DNA of 64,000 nt from contig NZ_SCNG01000002.1 in assembly GCF_005503555.1 (NCBI RefSeq), positions 248,001 through 312,000 on the forward strand, given 5' to 3'. The position numbers and the translations under genes are program-made. The notes beneath the pieces are model-generated. The model was given only the letters and a program-made list of their open reading frames with translations. It did no database searches and was not told the DNA's origin. The DNA comes from Rudaea sp. 3F27F6 (GTDB lineage Bacteria; Pseudomonadota; Gammaproteobacteria; Xanthomonadales; Rhodanobacteraceae). Shown in pieces: positions 9,401-17,198 of this stretch (within the stretch, counting starts at the first letter, position 1; each line of letters opens with the position of its first letter).

Positions 9401-10036
9401 CTGACCGGCGTCACCAATACGACCGACGTCGCGCCGAGTGTTGCCAATGGCGCGACTGTAACCTCGGCCGTACTCCACGTCGGCACCGCAGGCACGGCGG
9501 CATCGATAACCGAAACGTCGGCTGCGGGACCTGCACTGTCCGGCTATCAGACCAGCGTAAGGTGCACCGACGCGAATGCCCCCGGCGACGGCAATCCGAC
9601 AACCCCGATCACCTCGGCAGCGACGAGCGTGACCATCCCGGCCGCCAATATGGTGGGTGGCGCGGCATGGACATGCCTGTATACGAACATGGCAACGGCG
9701 AACGTGTCGATCTCCAAGACCGACTTCAACGGCAACTATTCGCCTGGCGGTAACGGCACCTATACCATCACGGTGGCCAACGCGGCGACGGCGACGGCGA
9801 ACGTGAGCGGAGCAGCCTTATCCGATCTCTTGCCTTCGGGAATGACCATCGCCGCACCGGGCATTACCTGCACTCCCAGCCCCGGCGTGACTTGCATGGG
9901 CAGCGGCAGCCCGGCAGGAACGGCGGGCACGGGTGTACTGAACGTACTTTCCGGATTGAGCTTAATGCTGCCTCCCGGCGGTGCCGCGACGATCGTGATT
10001 CCCGTCGTATACAGCGGCAACCCCTCGAACTACTAA
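6431..10036 (+). CDS. large secreted DUF11-repeat protein
   Basis: The 1201-residue protein starts at an ATG 4 nt after AAAGGGGAC. A long N-region (about 40 residues) leads into the signal sequence LPVFLAFLLCSSWASA, with cleavage near residue 57. DUF11-type Ig-like repeats lie at about 59-190, 190-285, 838-965 (KTDGKLLYTPGGTNTY, PSNAANNTVSDPLPAGI) and 1089-1201, and a related cysteine-bearing repeat at about 967-1085. Between about 285 and 665 is a different region with repeated Cys-x-Asp-Tyr...Cys units (IGCADYASGTPVSCG, LGCYDPATSAVCAG, IACFDYATNTSCG), suggesting a disulphide-stabilised propeller or similar fold. The protein ends VVYSGNPSNY with no membrane anchor or sorting tail. Role unknown; surface or secreted structural protein is the likely class. 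It faces a minus-strand cluster of related genes. Confidence 0.85.
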   Translation: MSLCFALRTPALAAPTKVRSGKASLGIFRSQPRTPNSAPGKLPVFLAFLLCSSWASAAVTISKSDGKNTYVPGQSNTYLVRITNSGTTTVTDAVFKDSAIANLSVTGVTCSNATNGSACPVSASTTVSAMQGTGILIPALTPAGSVLFTVIGTVGAGTSGNLSNTATVSSAGVTSTATDTDVAVTSTVTKTAYVGGVAATSVIPGNTVTYAISQNANANINPPIDVALTDTMSSNQTYIGNVTANTTALGYACAGATLQKTGAGWTLSCPANGSAFSNTTLGTWSGAGNQPGTAGQSVFLYGNNSQYAVQTLSGSTANVLANTPIPGDGYTPFFVNDSAGDLILSAISHHSAYPGAAPTIACANFTQNTNCNTTIVESTTVAPSPTVIGTKAYFSLFNGTIGCADYASGTPVSCGQVQLISGAVDAINTYKDAAIGPMLVGGKLYMIGMNSTGRQYLGCYDPATSAVCAGTTSAGTLIYPGSTATLRYYGWFNLGNGSIAFSTQGEGTFCVKVTGVTTATNCDGTALAPITASSKQVILPISSAGSVTGFCYGASGAVPTSCLNLNLTATTLSTNLTLPTITDVSVSGSASSGVTLIPGTSRIVFSAGYSQNPNIACFDYATNTSCGSLLGTNLTYGTVLVPNSSCVISYGDNAPAGFLVYDASGSLRPSSLAACNPAVTTTDAAFSFNDPAARYCAPGSGVGNWGALTLTVNAGSIPSGTTVTFKDGTSNATIGTYVVGSVGADGAGTATVTIPQSSFPSGTTYPAHLGLNVVVSTVGMISGSTLAANLANTTLGAANPQVCYQAVVNSCIGTTSNTATIVGATAYAGSGTTSLTCTANADLAITKTDGKLLYTPGGTNTYTIVVSNNGPSNAANNTVSDPLPAGITTASWTCSGSGGGTCSANGIGAINDTAVNLPAGASVTYTLTMTVPSTFTGPLANTATVTAGPGVTDTNIANNTATDTDLSLPRVSLAKTLTGGAAATNTFNFSLTGVTNTTDVAPSVANGATVTSAVLHVGTAGTAASITETSAAGPALSGYQTSVRCTDANAPGDGNPTTPITSAATSVTIPAANMVGGAAWTCLYTNMATANVSISKTDFNGNYSPGGNGTYTITVANAATATANVSGAALSDLLPSGMTIAAPGITCTPSPGVTCMGSGSPAGTAGTGVLNVLSGLSLMLPPGGAATIVIPVVYSGNPSNY

Positions 10037-10113
10037 AAGCTGAAGCAGGTTGCCGCTCGCCGCAACCGAAAGGTTTGCGCGTGCGCGAACATGGCTAGGC
10101 AGTCCGCTCCACT

Positions 10114-10144
10114 AGATCGCCTCAAAAAACAATTGAGGCGATCT
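10114..10144. terminator. hairpin between convergent genes
   Basis: A perfect 12-bp stem, AGATCGCCTCAA / TTGAGGCGATCT, with the 7-nt loop AAAACAA lies 78 nt after the DUF11 gene and 238 nt after the response-regulator gene on the other strand. There is no T-tract on either side, so it may act as an mRNA 3'-end stabiliser rather than a classic intrinsic terminator. I see nothing else in 10037-10381. Confidence 0.5.
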
Positions 10145-10381
10145 GTGAATGTTGGAAGGCGGCATCATCGATTTGCCGCGGTGTGCGTCGACTCTGCCAA
10201 GAGCTGGCCGCGGCAATTCGGAAAATACTTCGCAGCTCGATGCCATGAGCACACCACAAGCTCGCTCTTGGTGCGGCCAGATCCCATCGAATAAAGCCCA
10301 ATCAATCACGTTGCATGTCTCGCCGCGGAAACGGCGGGGACAAGCTGCGCCGAAACCGCGTCAATCGGTGCTCGTCCGCGA

Positions 10382-11041
10382 CTAGCCGCCGTTTGCCGCC
10401 GCAACGTCCACGGGCCCTTCCGCGGCATCCGACATCGGGCTCCTGACCAACAGCACTGCCTGAACGCGCGAACTGCATCCGAGCTTCGCCAGGATTGCGC
10501 TGACGTGTATTTTGACCGTGTTCTCGGAGAGGGAAAAATCGGTGGCGATCTGTTTGTTCGACAAACCGTCCGCCAGACGCAGCAATACACGAAGCTGTTG
10601 CGCGGTGAGCCGGTTCCGGCGCAGCGCCAGACCTGCATTGTCTTCATCGGGTGCAGTTTTCTGCGCGGGAAACCAGCGTCGGCCCGCGAGCACGGCGCTC
10701 AGAGCCTCATCCAGCTCCGTGTGAAAAGCCGATTTCGACACCAGGCCGGCAGCCCCAAATTGTTGGGCGCGACGCATGAAACAAGGACTCGCATTCGCCG
10801 AGACCAGAACGACAGGTAGCTGCGGACGCTCCGCGCCAAGATAGATCAAAGCAGAAAAGCCGGATGCTTCGGGCGTCGGCAAATCGAGCAGCACAAGATC
10901 CCATTCCGCGTCCTGCACGGCGGTCTTCAACTCCGCCAAGCCGGCAACATCGACGGCCACCGTACCAGGATGCCGATCCTCGACCACATAGCGCAGCATT
11001 ATGCGAAATGTCGGCTGATCGCCGACCACGAGAAGTTTCAA
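10382..11041 (-). CDS. NarL/FixJ-type response regulator
   Basis: A 219-residue two-domain regulator. The receiver (1-120) has Asp8 in place of the usual acidic pair, phospho-acceptor Asp53 (DLVLLDLPTP), Ser81 and Lys103 (LVSKSAF), so phosphorylation looks possible. The LuxR-type helix-turn-helix follows at about 145-205 (LTAQQLRVLLRLADGLSNKQ, SENTVKIHVSAILAKLG). The start is a TTG at 11041-11039, overlapping the TGA of the preceding DUF6573-like gene as TTGA, with TGGGGA just upstream, which suggests translational coupling. No histidine kinase gene is in the window. Being last in the series of DUF11 genes, it may control their expression, but this is an inference from position. Confidence 0.85.
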   Translation of the reverse strand: MKLLVVGDQPTFRIMLRYVVEDRHPGTVAVDVAGLAELKTAVQDAEWDLVLLDLPTPEASGFSALIYLGAERPQLPVVLVSANASPCFMRRAQQFGAAGLVSKSAFHTELDEALSAVLAGRRWFPAQKTAPDEDNAGLALRRNRLTAQQLRVLLRLADGLSNKQIATDFSLSENTVKIHVSAILAKLGCSSRVQAVLLVRSPMSDAAEGPVDVAAANGG

Positions 11042-11673
11042 GTTAAATCCCCAGTTGATGCAGCAGATGCGTTTAGAATTTGCTTACCCCGTCGGCTGCT
11101 GCGGTATGCGCCGCGTCTTTGCTGCTGCACGGGTTCGCCGCCCTCGGAGATGCCCTCGCCCGAGGACATCGCGACCTCTGCGAGCGATATCGTGACGACC
11201 GGCTCGCCGAAATCGCCCGGATCGCAACGGACCGCGAGATCGCTTTTGACCGCGATCTTTCCGCAAGTTTCGCGCTCGGCCTTGCTGGTAATCCGGTACA
11301 CGCTGAATTGCACCTCCCTGCTGCCGAGTTTGCGGCGTGCGGCCTGCAGAGCTTCCAGGAGGATGTTCAGAAGCCGGCGCTCCTTCATGCGCGGATTGCG
11401 CTTCAGCGCAGGCAAGTCGTGGCCGATCTCGATCAATCCAGTCCAAACATCGCGGCTGCATGCGACATGGACGGTGAAGCCGACTTCTCTGGCGAGACGG
11501 GATACGTCGACAAGCTCTCCCTTCTTCAGTCTCGCGGTTCGATCATCCGGATCCGAATCGGTTTGGAGCCCGGCGGACTTGGCTCGCGGTATTTTCAGAT
11601 TCCGCAGCTTGTCGGCCAGAAAAGAGCGGCGATCGACTGCTACCCCTTTTTTTCGAGTCGATGAAATTCTCAT
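11038..11673 (-). CDS. DUF6573-like protein with basic N-terminal extension
   Basis: The core (GELVDVSRLAREVGFTVHVA, RDVWTGLIEI, ERRLLNILLEALQAAR, VQFSVYRITS, CDPGDFGEPVVTISL) matches the DUF6573 pattern known from plasmid and integrative-element proteins of unknown function. The frame is open back to an ATG at 11817 that overlaps the end of the upstream DUF11 gene by 17 nt. I give the internal ATG at 11671-11673, before RISSTRKKGVAVDRR; AAGGA lies too close to it for a good site, so the start is open. The N-terminus is rich in Lys/Arg. The stop overlaps the TTG start of the response regulator, so the two are probably co-translated. Chromosomal placement beside a response regulator is unusual for this family. 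Confidence 0.6.
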   Translation of the reverse strand: MRISSTRKKGVAVDRRSFLADKLRNLKIPRAKSAGLQTDSDPDDRTARLKKGELVDVSRLAREVGFTVHVACSRDVWTGLIEIGHDLPALKRNPRMKERRLLNILLEALQAARRKLGSREVQFSVYRITSKAERETCGKIAVKSDLAVRCDPGDFGEPVVTISLAEVAMSSGEGISEGGEPVQQQRRGAYRSSRRGKQILNASAASTGDLT

Positions 11674-11800
11674 GTCCTTTTCGGCGCGCTGCGCGCCTCC
11701 CCGTTTGTGGCTCTTGAAGTTTTTCGAGCAAATTCCGTCACCGACTCCGTGACTGCCTCGAACGAACTCGGCAACGCGGAGAGACCGCTTATGCGTCCCA

Positions 11801-14161
11801 TCACGGCGCAGTGACATTGACCTGGATCGTGCAACTGCTGTTTGCGTTCACGCTGCCGCCTCCGAGCGCCACGCTGGTGCCACCCGGCACCGCCGTCACC
11901 GTTGCACCGCCGGCCGCCGTGCAGGTGGTGCCTGCCGCAGACGGATTGGCAATCACCATTCCACTCGGCGAAGCTGGAAAGTTGTCGGTCAGCGCCAAAC
12001 CGGTCAGGTCCACCGCACCCGGCGCGGTATTCGCGATCGCGATGGTCAGCGTGCTCGTGCTACCCGACGAAATAGTGGGCGGATTGAAAGCCTTGGTCAG
12101 CATCACGTTCGGTACGCGCGTGTTCCGGTACGCGCAGGTGATCGACACATCGGCGCCGCTGGTCGTCAAGGTGTTGCCGCTCAGTGCACCCGCGTTGCCC
12201 GTACAGACCAAAGCCTTCAAGTAACTGCTGGCACTCGCCACCGTTTCGGCGAAATTGACCGATTGCCCGTAGCCGACGTGCAACAGCGCCGCGTAGGTGT
12301 CGGTCGCATTCGCCGATGGCGCCGTGTCGTTGAACGTTGCGGTTCCCACGGCCGGCGTGCCACTGTTCGGCGAGGCGATCGTATTTGTCGCGGTGATGAC
12401 GGCAGCATCGCCTGGCGTGGCGTTTATCCAGGTCTTCTGCAATGTCAACTTGACGGCGAGATAGCCGAAATCGGCGATCGCGATCTGGTTCGGGAGTACC
12501 AGCGCCGATACATTGTTCGAGGTTCCCAATGTCACGCCAGCCGGAATAGCGGGGTTCGTCGCCGCAACCTGCACCGTATAGGCCCCGGCATTCGTGGGAT
12601 CCGCCACCGCGGCGACCGACGATGCCACCACGTTCTGAAACGAATAATTGCCGTTCTGGTCGGTCAGGTCGGAGGCAACAATGACGCCCACATTGTTGAC
12701 CAGATTGACCACGATGCCTGCCGGCAATCCCGCTTCTCCCGCATTCGCGGCGCTATTGCGGTTATCGTCGTAGTAGAGCGTTCCGTTGACGCTGCCGGCC
12801 GGCAAATCCGTGCACGTCGCGAGGACGATGTCGTCAAGCGCCAGATCGTTGCCGGCGCCGCCGTTGCCGTTGTTCTGGAAGTAAAACGTGACCTGCGTAG
12901 CGGCACCGGTATTGAACAATACGGCGTATTGATTCCAGGTCGGCGGGCTGGTCGGATAAACGGTGCCCGTCATATACAGCACCGTGCGCGTGCCGGGGGC
13001 GTCCACGCCCTGCCGATTGACCGCGAACTGCAAGTTGTAAGGCAACGCCAGCCCGGATGGATTTGTGCCCCAGTACGTGTTGTTCGGATTGTCCACGTGC
13101 ATGGCCCAGATCGAAAACTGGTAGTTTGTGTAAGGCAGCAGACCGGTGATCGTTTGCTGGAAAAATGCCGTCGGCGGCTGACCGGTCGGATTGATCGTGG
13201 CGTTGACTACCATCATCAGACTGTTCGGATCGCCTTGGGGGCCGACCGTTTCGAGCGAACTGCGGTCGCCTGCCACCCAGTAGAAAACACCGTTGCGCGT
13301 GTTGCCGGCGAAGCTCGAGCGATTGCTGATGGTGTAGTAGCCGTCCGTCATCACGTTCGCGTTGGTTTGATTGGACAGCGGCCACATCGTCAGGCTCGTC
13401 AGCCCTCCGCCCGTCAGCGGACCGGTAAACGTGCCTGGCCGCGAACTGTTGCCCACGGTATTGCTCGCCATGCTGCCGAAGCTGCCGGCCCCATCGGCCG
13501 GATTGGCCGAAGTCGCAAACGTCGAAAACGTGTTCGCTCCGAGCGTGCCCGTCAATTTCGGGCAACTGCCTGAGGAGAGCACCTGGCGTATGCCGTTGAT
13601 CGTGCTGATCACCGACACGGTCGGCGTGATGGTGCCGCCGGTGGCGGTCGCGGCAACCGTATTGACGAGGGCATTCGTCGCCGTGATGGTCGACGGATTG
13701 CCGGCCGGAGGATTCGCCACGGCGCCCGTCATTGCCAGTTGGTCGACCCAGACCGAGATCGTCGCCGTCGCCGTGGTCGAGACGCTGCCGGTGCAAGTCA
13801 CCGTGTAGGTGACCGGGCCCGTCGTGCCTGAGGCGACACTCGAACAAGTCAGCCCGCCTGTACCCGAAACACTGCCGGGAAACAGTCCCACCGGTAACCT
13901 GTCCGTCAAAGTGATGCCCGTGGTCGTGGTTCCACTGTTGGTCAAGTTGAGTGTGTATGTGGCGCTGGCATTTCCGCTCACTGCCTGCCGCCCTACATTC
14001 CAACCGGCGACACCGGCATTCGACGTCATCGTCATCGTGACCGTGCCCGCATGCGCCGCGAACGCGAACCATGCCAATGCAAAAAGCAGCAGGCTCGCGG
14101 CGCGCGATTGCCGTGGTGCGACCGAAGACACTTTGGACGGTGCCTGTCGATTGCGTTTCAT
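11801..14161 (-). CDS. secreted DUF11-repeat protein with SdrD-B-like module
   Basis: A 786-residue exported protein. The signal peptide is MKRNRQ...AASLLLFALAWFAFAAHAG (cleavage near 38). A DUF11-type repeat follows (TLNLTNSGTTTTGITLTDRL). The middle part (about 190-460) reads like a carbohydrate-binding-type beta-sandwich (NSRPGTFTGPLTG, YQFSIWAMHVDN, YFQNNGNGGAGNDLALDD). An SdrD-B/Cna-B-like module comes next (GTLYYDDNRNSAANAGEAGL, DQNGNYSFQNV), then two more Ig-like repeats. The last repeat stops abruptly at CTIQVNVTAP, with no anchor. The ATG overlaps the stop of the upstream gene (ATGA). Its stop lies inside the long version of the downstream DUF6573-like frame. Likely a cell-surface or released structural protein; ligand unknown. 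Confidence 0.85.
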   Translation of the reverse strand: MKRNRQAPSKVSSVAPRQSRAASLLLFALAWFAFAAHAGTVTMTMTSNAGVAGWNVGRQAVSGNASATYTLNLTNSGTTTTGITLTDRLPVGLFPGSVSGTGGLTCSSVASGTTGPVTYTVTCTGSVSTTATATISVWVDQLAMTGAVANPPAGNPSTITATNALVNTVAATATGGTITPTVSVISTINGIRQVLSSGSCPKLTGTLGANTFSTFATSANPADGAGSFGSMASNTVGNSSRPGTFTGPLTGGGLTSLTMWPLSNQTNANVMTDGYYTISNRSSFAGNTRNGVFYWVAGDRSSLETVGPQGDPNSLMMVVNATINPTGQPPTAFFQQTITGLLPYTNYQFSIWAMHVDNPNNTYWGTNPSGLALPYNLQFAVNRQGVDAPGTRTVLYMTGTVYPTSPPTWNQYAVLFNTGAATQVTFYFQNNGNGGAGNDLALDDIVLATCTDLPAGSVNGTLYYDDNRNSAANAGEAGLPAGIVVNLVNNVGVIVASDLTDQNGNYSFQNVVASSVAAVADPTNAGAYTVQVAATNPAIPAGVTLGTSNNVSALVLPNQIAIADFGYLAVKLTLQKTWINATPGDAAVITATNTIASPNSGTPAVGTATFNDTAPSANATDTYAALLHVGYGQSVNFAETVASASSYLKALVCTGNAGALSGNTLTTSGADVSITCAYRNTRVPNVMLTKAFNPPTISSGSTSTLTIAIANTAPGAVDLTGLALTDNFPASPSGMVIANPSAAGTTCTAAGGATVTAVPGGTSVALGGGSVNANSSCTIQVNVTAP

Positions 14162-15162
14162 GGCGCGGTCACGTTCACGCTGATCGCGCAGCTAGCGCCA
14201 GCACTCACACTGCCTCCGGTCAAAGTCACCGAAGTTATTCCCGCGGCGATCGAGGTCGACACCAAACCGGCGCCGCATGTCGTGCTCGAGTTCGGCGGCG
14301 ATGCGATGCTCACGCCGCTCGGCAGGTTGTCGGTCAGCCCGATGCCGGTCAGGTTGACTGCTCCAGGCGCGGTATTCGCAATGGTGATCGTCAACGTCGA
14401 AGTTCCTCCCGACGCGATCGTCGACGGACTGAATTGCTTGCTCACAAGTACATTCGAAGCTGCGCTCACGTTGGTCACGACGCTTGCGCAACTCGGCCCC
14501 GGCGTACATCCGGCACCCGGTGTCGGCGGGCTCGTTCCGCCGGTCGGATCGGTCGACGCCACGTTGGTCAAACTGCCCGTCGCCGTCGCCATGACCGACA
14601 GGGTGAATCTGGGCGCTGCGGCGGCGCTGCTCGGCGTACCGGCTGCAAGCGCCGTACCGAGAGTGATCGAACACGTCAACGACGCCGGACCGGTTGCCGA
14701 TGCGGGCGCGCACGCGACCGCGGAAATGCCGCTGCCGGGAGTCGCCGCACTGACGGTCAAACCGCTCGGCACAACGTCCGTGACGGTAAGCACGGTGCCG
14801 GCCGGAATCAGGCCGGACCCGGTGTTGCCGACGGCGAGTTGATAAGCGAACGGGGTATTCAGAGCCGCCGTTGCGGGAGCGCCCTTCGTCAGCGTGACGA
14901 CCCAGGCGAGCACATCCGTATCGCTCGCCGTACAGACAGACGCCAAAGCGATACTGTTGGCATTCGTGCACGCGACATTGGTGTTTGCCGTTCCCACCGG
15001 GACGGTCGCGCTTGCCGTGTTGGTGATCGACGCAGGAAAACTCGCGGCCAGCGCAATCGAGCTTGCGCAAAACCCCGTTGCGAGGATCAAAGCCATGGCG
15101 CGCTCGGCGACTTGGCGTCGGGAATCGGTGACGGAAGCATTCCCCTTATTTCTAAAACACAC
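14158..15162 (-). CDS. secreted DUF11-repeat protein
   Basis: The exported part begins RRQVAERAMALILATGFCASSI, a plausible signal peptide ending ALAA. The start is unsure: the ATG at 15094-15096 has no positive N-region and no ribosome-binding site, while a GTG at 15160-15162 would give a 334-residue protein with a charged N-region. I list the GTG. Two DUF11-type repeats are visible: FAYQLAVGNTGSGLIPAGTV with TVTDVVPSGLTV, and VSKQFSPSTIASGGTSTLT with IANTAPGAVNLTGIGLTDN. A Pro/Gly linker holds a Cys pair (GAGCTPGPSCAS). The last repeat ends CAISVNVTAP, the same place as in the next gene, to which it is joined by an ATGA overlap. No anchor is present. Confidence 0.75.
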   Translation of the reverse strand: MCFRNKGNASVTDSRRQVAERAMALILATGFCASSIALAASFPASITNTASATVPVGTANTNVACTNANSIALASVCTASDTDVLAWVVTLTKGAPATAALNTPFAYQLAVGNTGSGLIPAGTVLTVTDVVPSGLTVSAATPGSGISAVACAPASATGPASLTCSITLGTALAAGTPSSAAAAPRFTLSVMATATGSLTNVASTDPTGGTSPPTPGAGCTPGPSCASVVTNVSAASNVLVSKQFSPSTIASGGTSTLTITIANTAPGAVNLTGIGLTDNLPSGVSIASPPNSSTTCGAGLVSTSIAAGITSVTLTGGSVSAGASCAISVNVTAP

Positions 15163-15488
15163 ATCACCACCGCACAGGTGCCTTTTGGTCACCCGTCGAC
15201 AAACTGGATCGGCGGAGTTCTTCGCAAGCCGCGCTCTCGGAGCGTTCCCGAAATACATGGATATTCCAGAATGCCGGATAAGTGTTGTCTCGATCGGTCG
15301 CATACGTGGTCGTGACTCGAAAAATTGATCTGGATTGGAAACTGCGGCAGACATCGGAAAACTCTTCGCCGGCGCCCCTTTCATGAACCTTGCCGTCGGA
15401 AAACCGCAATCGACCAAAGCGCTGCATACTCGAAAGGCCGCCGCTCAACATGTCGCGAGCCTTTTCAGGTTCACAACAACCGTTTGGA
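15163..15488. other. intergenic between DUF11 genes
   Basis: About 326 bp upstream of the DUF11 gene and downstream of the frameshifted gene. Frames here are Cys/Ser/Arg-rich without family features. No clear promoter could be read. Confidence 0.4.
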
Positions 15489-16576
15489 CTACAAGCACCT
15501 CGGTAGTCGCAGGAAGCAGATTCCGACGAGCGCCGGGGCAAACAGCACATGCAGCCAATTACCAAACAGGGGTACAGGCACCTGCGTCGGCGGCCGAGCT
15601 GTGGCGATAAGCGGATTGACGAACGACACGGAATTGCCTACTGCAACAACCGATGCGATGGTCTGCACCGGCAGTGGCGCGCCCCAATGGGAATCCGCCG
15701 GCAGATTCGCCGGCGCAGTCTCGCTCACGGTGCAGCTTGCACCGACCGGCACGCCGGCAATCGTCGGCGCGCCACTGCCTACAGTCAGCGCCTGCGTCGT
15801 CATAAGTTGTCGCAGCCGGAAAGGCTGTACGCGCCCACGGTGACATCGCCCACGCAGGCCGCCGTCGGCATCGCCCACGTCACCAGGTACGGGAAACACA
15901 GCGGCGAGGTGATGATGCTCGCCGCGCCCCCGATGATGTTGTTGGTAACCGTCAGCGGCGCCGTGGCGGGGCCGCCGTTCGAGGCCGCAACGCCCTCGAT
16001 CTTCGCCGTCATCGCTCCGGCGGCGATCGTGCTGACGTAAGGCGTCGCCGATGGTGTTGCGCTCGTGACAGGTACGTCGATCTCGCATGCTCCACCCGCG
16101 GGAATCGAACCGCCACTCAATATGATCGAACCGGAACCCACCGCGGTGGTGATCGAAATATCGCAGCCGTCGATGTCGCTCGCGGCCCCTGTAACCGTGA
16201 CGCCGTTCGGCAGCGTATCAGTCAAGCTCAAGCTGCCCGCGTCGATCGGATTGGCAAAAAAGTTGACCAGATCGATCTTGAGCACCGAGTTCTGACCGAC
16301 CCAGATTACCGCCGGCTCGAAATACTGGGTCACGCCGATCGACTGGGTCGTGCCAAGCGGTTGGGAAAAGTTCGCAGTCCCGAGATTCTGAATTCTGTCG
16401 CCGGCGAAGTCCGCCTCCGCGGCGGCCGGGCTGAGAGCGATTTCGAAAAAATGCTGCGGCATGACGCCAGGCAAGCGGCCGAGATGCGGGCCGGAAAATG
16501 CACGGCAGCCAGGGGCGGCGACCGCGGTCAAGATCGGCACCGGTATTGCCTCCGCGTGAATGGCGATGCAGATCAC
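15489..16576 (-). pseudogene. DUF11-like secreted protein gene, apparent frameshift near 15800
   Basis: The first frame (GTG at 16576 to a TGA at 15800) encodes 258 residues with a DUF11-like repeat (VLKIDLVNFFANPIDAGSLS, LTDTLPNGVTV) and ends SLSGCDNL. The next frame continues from the same place as MTTQALTVGSGAPTIAGV, GASCTVSETAPANLP and VGNSVSFVNPL, and ends in a Pro-hydrophobic-basic tail (VPVPLFGNWLHVLFA then PALVGICFLRLPRCL) that looks like an IPTL/PEP-CTERM-type sorting signal. Read together they make one protein with an intact repeat and an anchor, so a one-base shift at about 15800-15810 is the simplest explanation. The second frame also has an ATG overlapping the stop (ATGA), so a separate coupled gene is possible, but it would lack a signal peptide. 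The N-terminus is a poor signal sequence. Sequencing error is also possible. Confidence 0.6.
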
Positions 16577-17198
16577 GACCTGTGGCTCAGCGAAATTTTG
16601 TGACGAAAGTCTAGTTTTTCGTCCGCCGCCGATCTTTCAAAAACCCGAGCCAGCAAATCCGAAAAGTGAAATTTCGAAAGAAGCGCGCCGGCATCGACGC
16701 GGTTAGCGCTCCGGGCAATCGCGGTCGAATTCCGCAGCCGCGAACCGATTCACGAAGAGCGGCGGAGGCGCTTGCGGCACTCCGCGCCGGCTGCGTCGGT
16801 ACGTGTTGGTCGGGCGCGGGCTCCGCCCGACGCGACTGATTCGAATAGACGGCACAGCGCGCGCCGCGACGGATGCAGTGCTGTGTCTATGCATCGCCGC
16901 GGAAGGCCACGCGAAAATACTGCACCGAAACGAAACAACGGCTCAGCCGCGAGTGCGGGTGCTGAAGCCGAATGCGCGATCCCCATCGCGGCATCGGCAT
17001 GGCAACGCGCGACTGCAGAAGGCGCGGCGCGTGACGTTGCCAGCAACATGCGCAAGAAAGACGGCCGTCTTTTCTGCGCCACGACGTTCGCGCTACGCAG
17101 CGTCGACGACGATACGGATCGAGGGCAAGCAAGCCACTTCCGATCCACAGGCGACACGGCAACGCGAACGGAAACGCGGCAAACTCCAGTCGCCGAAC
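16577..17198. other. intergenic, no gene seen
   Basis: About 620 bp upstream of the frameshifted gene and downstream of the LysE gene. Frames on both strands are Arg/Ala-rich with no ribosome-binding sites or domain features. No tRNA, repeat or terminator could be identified. Confidence 0.45.

Noticed and set aside
15800-15803. Programmed frameshifting signal in the DUF11-like gene
   Set aside because: No slippery heptamer or downstream pseudoknot was seen near the stop; a simple indel or split gene explains it as well.
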